Origin: an uncultured Thiotrichaceae bacterium
GTDB lineage: Bacteria > Pseudomonadota > Gammaproteobacteria > Thiotrichales > Thiotrichaceae
Length of the DNA stretch: 64,000 nt
Direction of reading: 5' to 3'
Assembly: GCA_937925855.1 (NCBI GenBank)
Contig: CALAMO010000010.1
Span: 186,001 to 250,000 of the forward strand
Position numbers and translations under genes: made by a program. Below the pieces are notes generated by a model that saw only the letters and a list, made by a program, of their open reading frames with translations, was not told where the DNA came from and did not search any database. Below, piece by piece: positions 17,292-25,422 of this stretch (position 1 is the first letter of the stretch; each line of letters opens with the position of its first letter).

Positions 17292-18143
17292 GTGTCTACT
17301 GCCAAGCCGCGGGTCGGGCTGTTGCATTCACTGCTGCGCAAAGATGAAAAGATGTTGCTGGCGGCGTTTCAGCGCGCCGGGGTGGAGCCGGTCATGCTCG
17401 ATGATCGGCAGCTAGTGTTTGATTTTGCGCACGGCCCAGAGGTTGACGTCGTGTTGGAGCGCGCGCTCAATCATTCGCGTGGCCTGAATGCGCTACGTTT
17501 GTTTGAGGCTGCAGGCATTAAGTGCATTAACAGTTACTCCGTTGCCAATGTCTGTGGTGATAAGTTATTGACCACGGCTGCGCTGGCTGAACACGGCGTG
17601 GCCCAGCCACAAAGTCGGGTCGCTTTTACGGAGGCTGCCGCGCTGCAAGCCATTGAGGACATCGGCTATCCGGTGGTGCTGAAGCCCGTGGTCGGTTCTT
17701 GGGGGCGTTTACTGTCTAAGATTAATGACCGGGACGCAGCGGAAGCGATTCTGGAGCACAAGGCGGTACTCGGCAGCTACCAGCATTCTGTGTTTTATAT
17801 ACAGGACTACGTCGCCAAAGCCGGACGCGATATTCGCAGCTTTGTCGTCGGTGATGAGTGTATCGCCGCCATCTATCGCAGCTCCGAGCATTGGATTACC
17901 AATACGGCCCGTGGTGCGGTGGCGAGTAAATGCGTCGTGACGCCGGAAATTGCCGATATTTCATTGCGCGCTGCCGCAGCGGTGGGCGGTGGTGTGCTGG
18001 CGGTTGATCTATTTGAAAGCGCTGCTGGCCTAATGGTGAATGAGGTGAACAACACCATGGAATTTAAGAACAGTGTCGATACCAGCGGCGTGGATATTCC
18101 CGCTAAGATGGTGGCCTATGCGCTGGCGGAGGCGAAAAAATGA
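17292..18143 (+). CDS. lysX: LysX-type carrier-protein ligase (ATP-grasp)
   Basis: LysX is an ATP-grasp (RimK-like) ligase that joins the alpha-amino group of aminoadipate or glutamate to the C-terminal glutamate of LysW. The 283-residue protein shows the family motifs [36 protein letters not shown] and [21 protein letters not shown] chose the GTG at 17292, one base after the lysW stop; an upstream in-frame ATG would lie inside lysW and add a basic tail unlike the family. The stop overlaps the next gene as ATGA. The motif set resembles bacterial LysX, but whether it takes glutamate or aminoadipate cannot be decided by eye. Confidence 0.93.
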   Translation: MSTAKPRVGLLHSLLRKDEKMLLAAFQRAGVEPVMLDDRQLVFDFAHGPEVDVVLERALNHSRGLNALRLFEAAGIKCINSYSVANVCGDKLLTTAALAEHGVAQPQSRVAFTEAAALQAIEDIGYPVVLKPVVGSWGRLLSKINDRDAAEAILEHKAVLGSYQHSVFYIQDYVAKAGRDIRSFVVGDECIAAIYRSSEHWITNTARGAVASKCVVTPEIADISLRAAAAVGGGVLAVDLFESAAGLMVNEVNNTMEFKNSVDTSGVDIPAKMVAYALAEAKK

Positions 18144-19165
18144 TACGTGTATCGATTGTGGGGGCCTCGGGCTACGCCGGGGGCGATCTGCTGCGTGTGC
18201 TGCTGTTTCACCCGGAAGTAGACGTGGTGCAGCTGACTTCTGAGCGCTACGCCGGCAAGATGGTGACGACGCTGCATCCGAATCTGCGTAAGCTTACTAA
18301 GCTGAAGTTTGTGACCCTTGCTGAGCTGGAGCCGTGTGACGTGCTGTTTCTCGGCCTGCCGCATGGTCATGTGATGAATCGACTGGCTGAGTTTGAAGCC
18401 TTGGCCGATACCTTGATTGATTTGTCCGCTGATTTTCGCCTCAATGACGCCGCAAGCTTTTTGCAGGCCTATGGGGTTGAGCATGCTTGCCCTGAGCGGC
18501 TGCCGGATTTTGTTTACGGTATTCCTGAGCTACAGCGCGCGTCAATGCGCGGGGCCCGGCGTATCGCCAGTGCGGGCTGTAACGCGACTGCTACAATTTT
18601 GGCCTTGCATCCACTGTATCAGGCCGGCTTAGTTGAATCCGCCGTGGTTGAAGTCAAAGCGGGTTCCAGCCAGGGCGGCAACCGTTCCAGTGAGGCATCC
18701 CATCATCCTGAACGCAGCGGTGCGGTGCGCTCTTATAAGCCGACCGGTCATCGCCATGTTGCCGAAATGCGGCAGGAGCTGGGCGCGGATAATCTACATT
18801 TCTCTGCGACCTCGATTGAAATGGTGCGCGGCATTCTAGCGACCTGTCATGTCTTCCTCAATCAGCCTCTGACCGAAAAAGACGTCTGGAAACTGTATCG
18901 TTCTGCCTATGGCAGCGAGCCGTTTATTCGCATCGTAAAAGAGCGCAGCGGTATTCATCGCTATCCTGAACCCAAGCTGGTGGCGGGCAGTAACTACTGC
19001 GATATTGGCTTTGAAATTGATCCGCACAGTAACCGCTTAGTGGTGATGTCGGCGCTGGATAATTTAATGAAAGGTGCCGCCGGGCAGGCAGTGCAGGCGT
19101 TTAATATCGCCTATGGTTTTGATGAAACGCTGGGGCTGGAATTTCCTGGCCTGCATCCGGTGTAA
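18140..19165 (+). CDS. LysY/ArgC-type N-acyl-glutamyl(aminoadipyl)-phosphate reductase
   Basis: This 341-residue NAD(P)H-dependent reductase converts a carrier-bound (or N-acetyl) acyl phosphate to the semialdehyde. It has the N-terminal dinucleotide motif [20 protein letters not shown] and the catalytic cysteine in [18 protein letters not shown], with the product-binding region [19 protein letters not shown]. The length matches ArgC/LysY (about 340). It overlaps lysX by four bases and is followed after six bases by the amidotransferase gene. Because its neighbours are carrier-dependent enzymes, I infer that it acts on LysW-bound substrate; by sequence alone it could be called ArgC. Confidence 0.92.
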   Translation: MIRVSIVGASGYAGGDLLRVLLFHPEVDVVQLTSERYAGKMVTTLHPNLRKLTKLKFVTLAELEPCDVLFLGLPHGHVMNRLAEFEALADTLIDLSADFRLNDAASFLQAYGVEHACPERLPDFVYGIPELQRASMRGARRIASAGCNATATILALHPLYQAGLVESAVVEVKAGSSQGGNRSSEASHHPERSGAVRSYKPTGHRHVAEMRQELGADNLHFSATSIEMVRGILATCHVFLNQPLTEKDVWKLYRSAYGSEPFIRIVKERSGIHRYPEPKLVAGSNYCDIGFEIDPHSNRLVVMSALDNLMKGAAGQAVQAFNIAYGFDETLGLEFPGLHPV

Positions 19166-19171
19166 TGGGGC

Positions 19172-19819
19172 ATGTGTCGGCTTCTGTGGGTGCGTAGTGC
19201 TGAGCCTTTCTCGCTTGCTGAGCAGCTGCAGCCGTTTGCTGCGATGTCGCAGCAGAGTAAGGAATATCAGGGGCATGGTTGGGGGTGTGCGTGGTTGGAA
19301 ATCCCCTCGGCTAAATGGCAGCAATACCACAACATCAACCCCATTTGGGCCGATGACCTTTCCCAATTCAGCGCTCTTAGAACCCATCTGCTGTTAGTCC
19401 ACGCTCGCAGCGCGTTCCGTGATGAAGGCATTGTGGTGGAAAACAATATGCCGTTTAGCGATGGTACTTCGGTGTTTATCTTTAACGGTGAGCTGCGCGG
19501 GGTAAAGATTAAAGCGCAAGGCCGCATTGGGGCCGAGAAGATTTATAACTATATCCGGCGGATGGATAAAGGCGATAAGCACCAAGCGCTGGCGAAAGCG
19601 GTGGGCATTATTAAGCGCCGTACCGACTATGTGCGGGCGATGAATATTCTGCTGACGGATGGTGTGTGCAGTGTCATGTCGTCGGATTACAGTGAAGACC
19701 CGGATTATTTTCAGATGTACCGCAAACAGTCTGGCGATATGCAGTGGGTGTGTTCCCAGCCGTTTCCGGGGGAAGCGGATTGGCGCAAGATAGCTAATGC
19801 CACGGTAGAGGCATTGTGA
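19172..19819 (+). CDS. Stand-alone class II glutamine amidotransferase-fold protein
   Basis: This 215-residue protein is an N-terminal-nucleophile hydrolase of the class II glutamine amidotransferase fold. Cys2 follows the initiator Met (MCRLLWVRS), and the family signatures follow: HARSAF (residues 77-82), where Arg contacts substrate; ENNMPF (90-95); and FNGEL (104-108), where Asn and Gly form the oxyanion hole. There is no synthetase domain, so it should act as an amidohydrolase by itself. It sits six bases after the lysY/argC gene and before lysZ, inside a carrier-protein operon. Its substrate is not known; candidates are the gamma-amide of the carrier's terminal Gln or the gamma-linked product bond. 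Confidence 0.9.
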   Translation: MCRLLWVRSAEPFSLAEQLQPFAAMSQQSKEYQGHGWGCAWLEIPSAKWQQYHNINPIWADDLSQFSALRTHLLLVHARSAFRDEGIVVENNMPFSDGTSVFIFNGELRGVKIKAQGRIGAEKIYNYIRRMDKGDKHQALAKAVGIIKRRTDYVRAMNILLTDGVCSVMSSDYSEDPDYFQMYRKQSGDMQWVCSQPFPGEADWRKIANATVEAL

Positions 19820-19902
19820 GTGTGTTTGTGTTTACAGCGAAAAGTCAGCACGCTCGCAGGGCATCGCAGCACAGTTCCCTGATTGAGGAAAAATAAACGC
19901 AT

Positions 19903-20694
19903 ATGTACATCATTAAAATAGGCGGCGGCGCCAGCATCAACACCGCAGGTATTCTCGCTGACCTCGCGGCCACAGAACAGCCCTTCATTATCGTGCACGG
20001 CGCCAATGCGCTCCGCGATGAGCTGGCGCAAAAGTTAGGGCTGGAGAAACAGGTGCTGACATCGCTCTCTGGCTATAGCAGCGTGTTCTCTGATAACGAT
20101 GCGATGGATGCCATCCTGATGGCCTATGCCGGTTTGCGCAATAAGCGCATCGTGGAAAGCTGTCAGCAGCTGGGTATGAATGCGGTGGGTTTGTCGGGTA
20201 TTGATGGCCGCCTGATTCAGGGTCGCCGCAACAAAGGCATTCGCGTGCGTGAGCAGGGTAAGACGTTGATTAAGCGTGATTTCTCGGGTAAGCCGCAGTC
20301 GATTAACACCGAGCTGCTCTCGCTCCTGTTGGATAACGGCTATAACCCAGTGCTGTGTATTCCGATTGTGGACGAGCAGGGGTATGCGATTAACTCAGAG
20401 AACGATGACATCGTAACGACGTTGGCAGCAGCCACCCAGCCGACCTGTATATTCCAGTTTATTGAAGCGCCAGGGTTTTTGGAGGATGCGGCGGATGAGT
20501 GTTCGCTGGTGCCCACGCTGTCTGGGGCTGAGCTGAGTGTACGGGAAGCGCAGGTTGAGGGGCGGATGAAGCGTAAAATGTTAGCGCTCCGCCAGCTGTT
20601 TGAGCAGGGCGGTGCGAAGGTGATTATTGCGGATGGTCGCACCGCGCACCCCTTACAGGATGCGCTGAACGGTGCGGGCACCACTCTTGCCTGA
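19903..20694 (+). CDS. lysZ: LysZ/ArgB-type acyl-glutamate(aminoadipate) kinase
   Basis: This 263-residue amino-acid kinase phosphorylates the distal carboxyl of carrier-bound glutamate or aminoadipate. It begins with the kinase-fold strand YIIKIGGGASIN, has the substrate region LTSLSGYSSVFSDNDAMDAI and the LysZ-type block GIDGRLIQGRRNKGIRVREQ, and ends with KVIIADGRTAHPLQDALNG. This RRNKGIRV region is typical of LysZ rather than of acetyl-glutamate kinases of gammaproteobacteria. GAGGA lies upstream of the ATG. An 83-bp gap separates it from the amidotransferase gene. The precise substrate stays open between glutamate and aminoadipate. Confidence 0.92.
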   Translation: MYIIKIGGGASINTAGILADLAATEQPFIIVHGANALRDELAQKLGLEKQVLTSLSGYSSVFSDNDAMDAILMAYAGLRNKRIVESCQQLGMNAVGLSGIDGRLIQGRRNKGIRVREQGKTLIKRDFSGKPQSINTELLSLLLDNGYNPVLCIPIVDEQGYAINSENDDIVTTLAAATQPTCIFQFIEAPGFLEDAADECSLVPTLSGAELSVREAQVEGRMKRKMLALRQLFEQGGAKVIIADGRTAHPLQDALNGAGTTLA

Positions 20695-20760
20695 GTGGGC
20701 ATGGAGCGCGTCATAAGGCCGATCATATGAAGCAGTTAAACCGAATAGGGTAATCCAATA

Positions 20761-21921
20761 ATGAGTACAGACTACCGGCAGTTAGAACAGCACTATGGCG
20801 TCACCCTCTACCCCAAACGTGATGTGGTTATGGTCCGCGGTGCGGGTGCCTTGCTGTATGACGAGGCCGGGCGTGAGTATATCGACTGTGCCGCGGGAAT
20901 TGGTGTGGCGAACGTTGGCCATTGTCATCCCGATGTCGTGGCGGCGCTACAGGCACAAATCAGCCGGCTGATGGTGGTGCCGAACACCTTGTACAACGAT
21001 CAACGCTCACTGCTGCTGGAAAAACTGGTGCAGTGCGCGCCAGAGAATCTGACGCGGGCGTATCTGTGTAATTCGGGGACGGAGGCGGTGGAAGCCGCGC
21101 TGAAATTTGCGCGGGTCGCGACGGGGCGCACTAACTATGTCACCGCTATGCGGGGGTTTCATGGCCGTACCATGGGTGCGGTGAGTGCCACCTTTACTAA
21201 AAAATACCGTGATCCGTTCGCGCCTTTGGTGCCGGGCTTTAGCTATGTTCCGCTGAATAAAATCGATAAGCTGGCCGCCGCAGTGGATGAGCATACGGCA
21301 GCGGTCATGCTGGAGCTGGTGCAAGGCGAGGGCGGCGTTAATATTGCGGAACGTGAGTATATCGCGGCGGTACGCAAGCTATGCACTGAGCGCGGGGCGC
21401 TGTTGATTATCGACGAAATTCAGACCGGTTTTGGGCGTACCGGTAAACTGTTTGCCTGTGAGCATTATGACCTGCAGCCCGATATGATGACACTGGCAAA
21501 AGCGATTGCAGGGGGAGTGCCGATGGGGGCGCTGTTGCTGAGTGAGCGCGTCCAGGTGGAACCGGGGATGCACGGCACGACCTTTGGCGGTAATCCGATG
21601 GCCTGTGCGGGTGCTTTGGCGACCTTGAGCGTGCTGGAAACCGCCGCTTTGCCGCAGCGTGCTGAGGAGATGGGTGCATATTTTGAGCAGCGGTTAATGG
21701 AAAAACCGCTGGCGCAGGTGCGTTCAGTGCGGCGACTGGGGCTGATGATTGGGCTGGAGCTAAAAGGCAAAGTGCAGCCAGTGTTGGCAGCGCTGCTGGA
21801 GCGTGGTGTGATTGCCCTGCCCGCTGGGGCGACCGTGTTGCGGCTATTGCCGCCCCTGGTGATTAATAAGGCTCAGCTGGATGAGGTGGTGGCGCATTTA
21901 CAGGCACTTCTGGGGGAGTGA
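20761..21921 (+). CDS. lysJ: LysJ/ArgD-type semialdehyde aminotransferase
   Basis: This 386-residue class III PLP aminotransferase converts the carrier-bound semialdehyde to the omega-amino product, using glutamate as donor. The PLP-site sequences are NSGTEAVEAALKFAR, the DEIQTGFGRTG block and the Schiff-base lysine K247 in LAKAIAGGVPMG. It begins with YGVTLYPKRDVVMVRGAGA, which is usual for ArgD and LysJ. It is the last gene of the operon, closed by a strong bidirectional terminator. The product after release would be ornithine (from glutamate) or lysine (from aminoadipate). No LysK or ArgE releasing enzyme is encoded nearby. Confidence 0.92.
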   Translation: MSTDYRQLEQHYGVTLYPKRDVVMVRGAGALLYDEAGREYIDCAAGIGVANVGHCHPDVVAALQAQISRLMVVPNTLYNDQRSLLLEKLVQCAPENLTRAYLCNSGTEAVEAALKFARVATGRTNYVTAMRGFHGRTMGAVSATFTKKYRDPFAPLVPGFSYVPLNKIDKLAAAVDEHTAAVMLELVQGEGGVNIAEREYIAAVRKLCTERGALLIIDEIQTGFGRTGKLFACEHYDLQPDMMTLAKAIAGGVPMGALLLSERVQVEPGMHGTTFGGNPMACAGALATLSVLETAALPQRAEEMGAYFEQRLMEKPLAQVRSVRRLGLMIGLELKGKVQPVLAALLERGVIALPAGATVLRLLPPLVINKAQLDEVVAHLQALLGE

Positions 21922-21926
21922 GTAGC

Positions 21927-21976
21927 AAAAAGGCGTCCCCGATTTGGCTTTATCGCATCGGAATGGACGCCTTTTT
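21927..21976. terminator. Bidirectional intrinsic terminator after the carrier operon
   Basis: AAAAAGGCGTCC (21927-21938) and GGACGCCTTTTT (21965-21976) form a perfect 12-bp stem, with further pairing CCGAT/ATCGG inside the loop. The A-run and T-run serve both directions. It closes the rightward biosynthetic operon and the leftward thiamine-binding protein gene. Confidence 0.93.
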
Positions 21977-22038
21977 ACGGTGTGGATGGTGTTAATAACA
22001 GACATCCCCTACCGTGCGTATGAGTGGGCATTACCTAC

Positions 22039-22335
22039 TTACATTTTATCATTAACGCTATCAACTTTATCTTGCAGGGTTTGGTCTTTGTCCGTCCGCG
22101 TGCCTAGTTTCATATGGGAGGTAATCCGCACCGCCCCCATGGCATGCAGGTCTTCATGGCATCTTTTGACCGCCGCCATCACCGCTTCCCACTCACCTTC
22201 GACGTTGGTGCCATAGCCGTGCATTTTGTGGGTCAGGCCGGCCTCCTGAAAGATCTTCTGACAGTGCGCGACATAGGGTGAGACCGAAATGCCAACGCCG
22301 CCAGGTGAGACCATAATGTCCATTAATACATACAT
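22039..22335 (-). CDS. MTH1187 family thiamine-binding protein
   Basis: This 98-residue protein matches the small MTH1187/YkoF-like family: an early strand region MVSPGGVGISVSPYVAHCQK, then YGTNVEGEWEAVMAAVKRCH, a ferredoxin-like fold that in some members binds thiamine or its hydroxymethylpyrimidine part. Length agrees with the family (about 100). It is a single leftward gene that converges on the carrier operon and is divergent from the DUF11 cluster. Its role here is not apparent; the only other thiamine gene in the window, thiL, is about 29 kb away. Confidence 0.85.
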   Translation of the reverse strand: MYVLMDIMVSPGGVGISVSPYVAHCQKIFQEAGLTHKMHGYGTNVEGEWEAVMAAVKRCHEDLHAMGAVRITSHMKLGTRTDKDQTLQDKVDSVNDKM

Positions 22336-22506
22336 TGTTTTACTCCGTCATAATCTGAAATAGACTGCGGTATCTAAGCACACCTGAAGCAGGAAATACA
22401 TGCTATTTATCGCTTTGGTCGGGTTGTTACGTTTCGTTAAGAGTTAATTCATTCCGACTATGCCAACATCAGTCAAATAATAAAAACAACTATAAATCAA
22501 CTGTCA

Positions 22507-23499
22507 ATGCATTCTAATATTCTTACCACATTGCGTTTGGCTGGTCTTTGCCTGTGGGGGCTGATGCCCTCTGCATTTGCTATGGGCACGGCGGCGGGTA
22601 CCCAGGTTCTCAATACTGTGGAAGTCAGCTTCCGTTTTGGTGATAATCCTGATGCATTGCGGGTCGAACGAGCGACCGATACCTTTACTGTTGCGGAAAT
22701 CATCCGCAGTAATGTGAGTACATTGAACCCCGATGGCGTCGCAACGGCAACGCCTGGTAAAGACGTTCCACTTAGCTTCCAGCTCACCAATACCGGTAAC
22801 GCACCCGAGGTGTTTCTTTTGTCCTCGCAGGCTGGCGCGGCTGGTGATTTTCAGGCGGCGTCTATCCAGCTGTGGCTTGAAAGTAACGGCGAACCAGGTT
22901 GGCAGCCGGATGATACCCCCTACAACGCTGCTAGCGGCGTTGCGCTAACGGCGGATGAAGCGGTCGTGGTCTACACGGTCTCAGATATTCCTGCGGCGCT
23001 CGCTGATCAGGCGCAGGGTGATGTGCTGTTGGCCGCTACGGCAGCGACCCAAGGCGCGGCAAACTTAATGATCGGGCAGGCGGTGCCTGCTGCGGATAAT
23101 GGCGGCGTTGAGGCCGTTGTGGCGCAGGACAATGCGCGCACGCAAGGGCAAGGTGCTTATGTCGTCTCCGCTATCCGGTTGAACGTTGATAAGACCATTG
23201 TTTCCGTCCAAGACCCCTACGGCGGTAATCGCGTGATGCCGGGTGCAATGATTACTTATCAGGTAACCGTGTCTGTTATTGGCGTGGGTACCGCGAAGGC
23301 ATTGCAGATTCAGGACCCTGCACCAGAAAACATGTCATATCAGCGCAATACGCTGACGCTGAACGGTGTCGCGCTGAGCGATAGTGTTGATGGCGATGCC
23401 GGTCACTTTGATGCGGCATTGAATACGGTCTGGTTGACGCCGGGCACGGTTGAGGCACCGCTAGAGCAGGTTTACACGTTGACCTATGTGGTGGATTAA
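22507..23499 (+). CDS. Secreted DUF11-like repeat protein, first gene of the surface cluster
   Basis: This 330-residue exported protein has a signal peptide with predicted cleavage after PSAFA (residue 25). The mature protein begins GTAAGTQVLNTVEVSF, a motif shared with the proteins at 24172 and 25423. A C-terminal module from about residue 225 (LNVDKTIVSVQDPYG then MPGAMITYQVTVSV and LQIQDPAPENMSYQ) resembles DUF11, an immunoglobulin-like domain of secreted and surface proteins. There are few cysteines and no membrane anchor. It opens a run of five same-strand genes. The function is unknown; a structural or adhesive role on the cell surface is inferred. Confidence 0.75.
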   Translation: MHSNILTTLRLAGLCLWGLMPSAFAMGTAAGTQVLNTVEVSFRFGDNPDALRVERATDTFTVAEIIRSNVSTLNPDGVATATPGKDVPLSFQLTNTGNAPEVFLLSSQAGAAGDFQAASIQLWLESNGEPGWQPDDTPYNAASGVALTADEAVVVYTVSDIPAALADQAQGDVLLAATAATQGAANLMIGQAVPAADNGGVEAVVAQDNARTQGQGAYVVSAIRLNVDKTIVSVQDPYGGNRVMPGAMITYQVTVSVIGVGTAKALQIQDPAPENMSYQRNTLTLNGVALSDSVDGDAGHFDAALNTVWLTPGTVEAPLEQVYTLTYVVD

Positions 23500-23589
23500 G
23501 GTCGATTGGTTAAAATCAGTAAGTTAGTAGAATCACATCAATAAAATAATAATAAGTAGTGGCAACAAATAATCAATAAGAGGCGAGTT

Positions 23590-24090
23590 ATGAAAAACTA
23601 TAAAGCAGCGTTGGTAACAATCAGCACCACTTTAGCAGCGATGCTGCTATGCGCTGGCGTACAGGCTAATAATAAACCTGTCACGATTAAATCCCAGGTT
23701 AATGAGCTGATTAAGCAGTTGGATGATAAGGGCCAGCCGAAGTGGGTAGCCGTCGCACCCGACAGTATCGTGCCGGGCGACCGTATTTTATATACGACCC
23801 GTTTTCATAATAACGGTGTGGAGTCTTCCGACAATATTACCATCACCAACCTCATCCCCGCCCAGGTGAGCTATCTAGCCGGTACCGCCCAAGGTAAGGA
23901 CTGTGACATCGTGTTTTCAGTCGATGGCGGCAAAAGTTGGGGTAAACCAGAACAGTTGCAGGTGCGCGCAGCCGATGGGCAGTGGCGTGCGGCACAGGCC
24001 AGCGAGTATACCCATATCCGTTGGCAATATCAGTCTGTGCTGGCGGCGCAGCAGGGTAGCAATGTCAGTTATCAGGCGCATTTGAAATAA
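23590..24090 (+). CDS. Small exported single-domain DUF11-like protein
   Basis: This 166-residue protein has a signal peptide ending near AGVQA (residue 26). The rest is one beta-rich domain with VAPDSIVPGDRILYTTRFHN and NITITNLIPAQVSYLAGTA, the pattern of DUF11: a proline-glycine lead, a Y-T/V-x-x-x-N-N strand and a P-x-x-x-x-Y-x-x-G segment. A good ribosome site (AAGAGGCGAG) lies before the ATG. Its single domain makes it a possible minor subunit of the structure built by its larger neighbours. No known named family is recognised. Confidence 0.7.
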   Translation: MKNYKAALVTISTTLAAMLLCAGVQANNKPVTIKSQVNELIKQLDDKGQPKWVAVAPDSIVPGDRILYTTRFHNNGVESSDNITITNLIPAQVSYLAGTAQGKDCDIVFSVDGGKSWGKPEQLQVRAADGQWRAAQASEYTHIRWQYQSVLAAQQGSNVSYQAHLK

Positions 24091-24171
24091 GTATTTGCTT
24101 TGTTTTAAGCTTTAACACTGAGTGTATATGTCAAACACCATAAACTAAAAATAATCAATAGGTGATTAACC

Positions 24172-25326
24172 ATGAAACATTTAACCCCAATACGTTTAAC
24201 TATTGGCCTGGCGGCTTTAATGCTGTCGCAGGCTAGCTGGGCGATCGGTACCGATGCTGGCACCATCGTCGAAAATACGGCTGTGCTGGACTATTCCATC
24301 GGCGGCACCCCGCAAACACAAATTGTCAGTGATATTTCAGATTTTACCGTTGACCGCAAGGTTGATCTGACGGTGACGGGTAACCAAAGTACGAACTATA
24401 TTGTGGCTCCGCTATCAGTTGCTACTAATCCCACGAATCAGCTGCTTTATAAGCTGAAAAACGAAGGCAACTCAAATCAGGCGTTTGAGATTAACGTAAG
24501 CCACCTGACCGCAGAAGATTTTGACGGCGAGAACTGTATGGTGCAGGTATTGGATGATACGAATGCTACCGCTGCTGGGCCAGTTGCGATTACCGCTACT
24601 CCTCCGATTGTCGACGTGCCGGAAGATTTGGAATACAGCATTCTAGTCACTTGTGATATGCCGGATTTGGGCACAGTGGGTAATGAGGTGAGTGACGGTG
24701 AGCTGTCCACGCTGGAAGTTTTGGCAAAGGCGGTGGTCAGCACGTCTGATAATACGGTGATGGCGGAGTCGGCCACGGATACCGAAGATGCTATCGATAC
24801 GGTGCTGGCCGATGATATTGGTGGTGCGGCAGATGTGGCTGGTGGTAACGGCGGCAACGGCGGCGCGGGCGGTGATCGTAATGCGATGCATTCTGATACC
24901 CAGACCTATGAAATTAACGCGCCTGAGCTGAGTGTGGTCAAAACATCAGCCGTTATTACTGACCCCTTCAACTGTACACAAAGTGATGATGCCACAGATA
25001 CAACGTCGGGCGCTTGTACGGCTTCTGGCCTACCCAAACGGATTCCGGGCGCAGTGATTGAGTACACGATTACGATTACTAATGTGTCAGATGCGGCGGC
25101 TACCGGCGTGAAAATTACAGATACAATTGACACTGACGGTGCGGGTGGCAGCGGGCCAAACGTTGTTACCTTCGTTCCCGGTAGCATCGTGATTAATGAC
25201 GCGGGTACCACCGGCACTAGCTCATTTGCTGACCCAGTGGTGACGGCGGATAGCCTGACTATCCCAGCACAGGTCGGTGCAACCCCAGGTACAGCAACGG
25301 TTAGCTTCCGCGTTAAAATCGACTAA
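24172..25326 (+). CDS. Secreted DUF11 protein with Gly/Asn-rich hinge
   Basis: This 384-residue exported protein has a signal peptide ending at ASWA (residue 24). The mature N-terminus IGTDAGTIVENTAVLDYSIG repeats the motif of the 22507 gene. A glycine-rich hinge (GGNGGNGGAGGDR, about residues 224-236) links it to a C-terminal DUF11 domain starting LSVVKTSAVITDP and including RIPGAVIEYTITITNVSDAA. The protein is acidic, with many Asp and Thr residues. It looks like a two-domain building block of a surface layer or fibre. No enzymatic motif is seen. Confidence 0.75.
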   Translation: MKHLTPIRLTIGLAALMLSQASWAIGTDAGTIVENTAVLDYSIGGTPQTQIVSDISDFTVDRKVDLTVTGNQSTNYIVAPLSVATNPTNQLLYKLKNEGNSNQAFEINVSHLTAEDFDGENCMVQVLDDTNATAAGPVAITATPPIVDVPEDLEYSILVTCDMPDLGTVGNEVSDGELSTLEVLAKAVVSTSDNTVMAESATDTEDAIDTVLADDIGGAADVAGGNGGNGGAGGDRNAMHSDTQTYEINAPELSVVKTSAVITDPFNCTQSDDATDTTSGACTASGLPKRIPGAVIEYTITITNVSDAAATGVKITDTIDTDGAGGSGPNVVTFVPGSIVINDAGTTGTSSFADPVVTADSLTIPAQVGATPGTATVSFRVKID

Positions 25327-25422
25327 ACTTGTCCCTCTACCCTTGGTAAACTCAGCCCGCCGGAGCACTGGAGCTACTCAGAAATAGCCCAGCACGCTCC
25401 GGCGGAACATAGGATCCATATC

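Noticed and set aside
17100-17341. Two leftward ORFs of about 75 residues opposite lysW and the start of lysX
   Set aside because: They are shadows in the antisense frames. The plus strand codes for a complete zinc-knuckle carrier with a strong ribosome site and matching operon partners.
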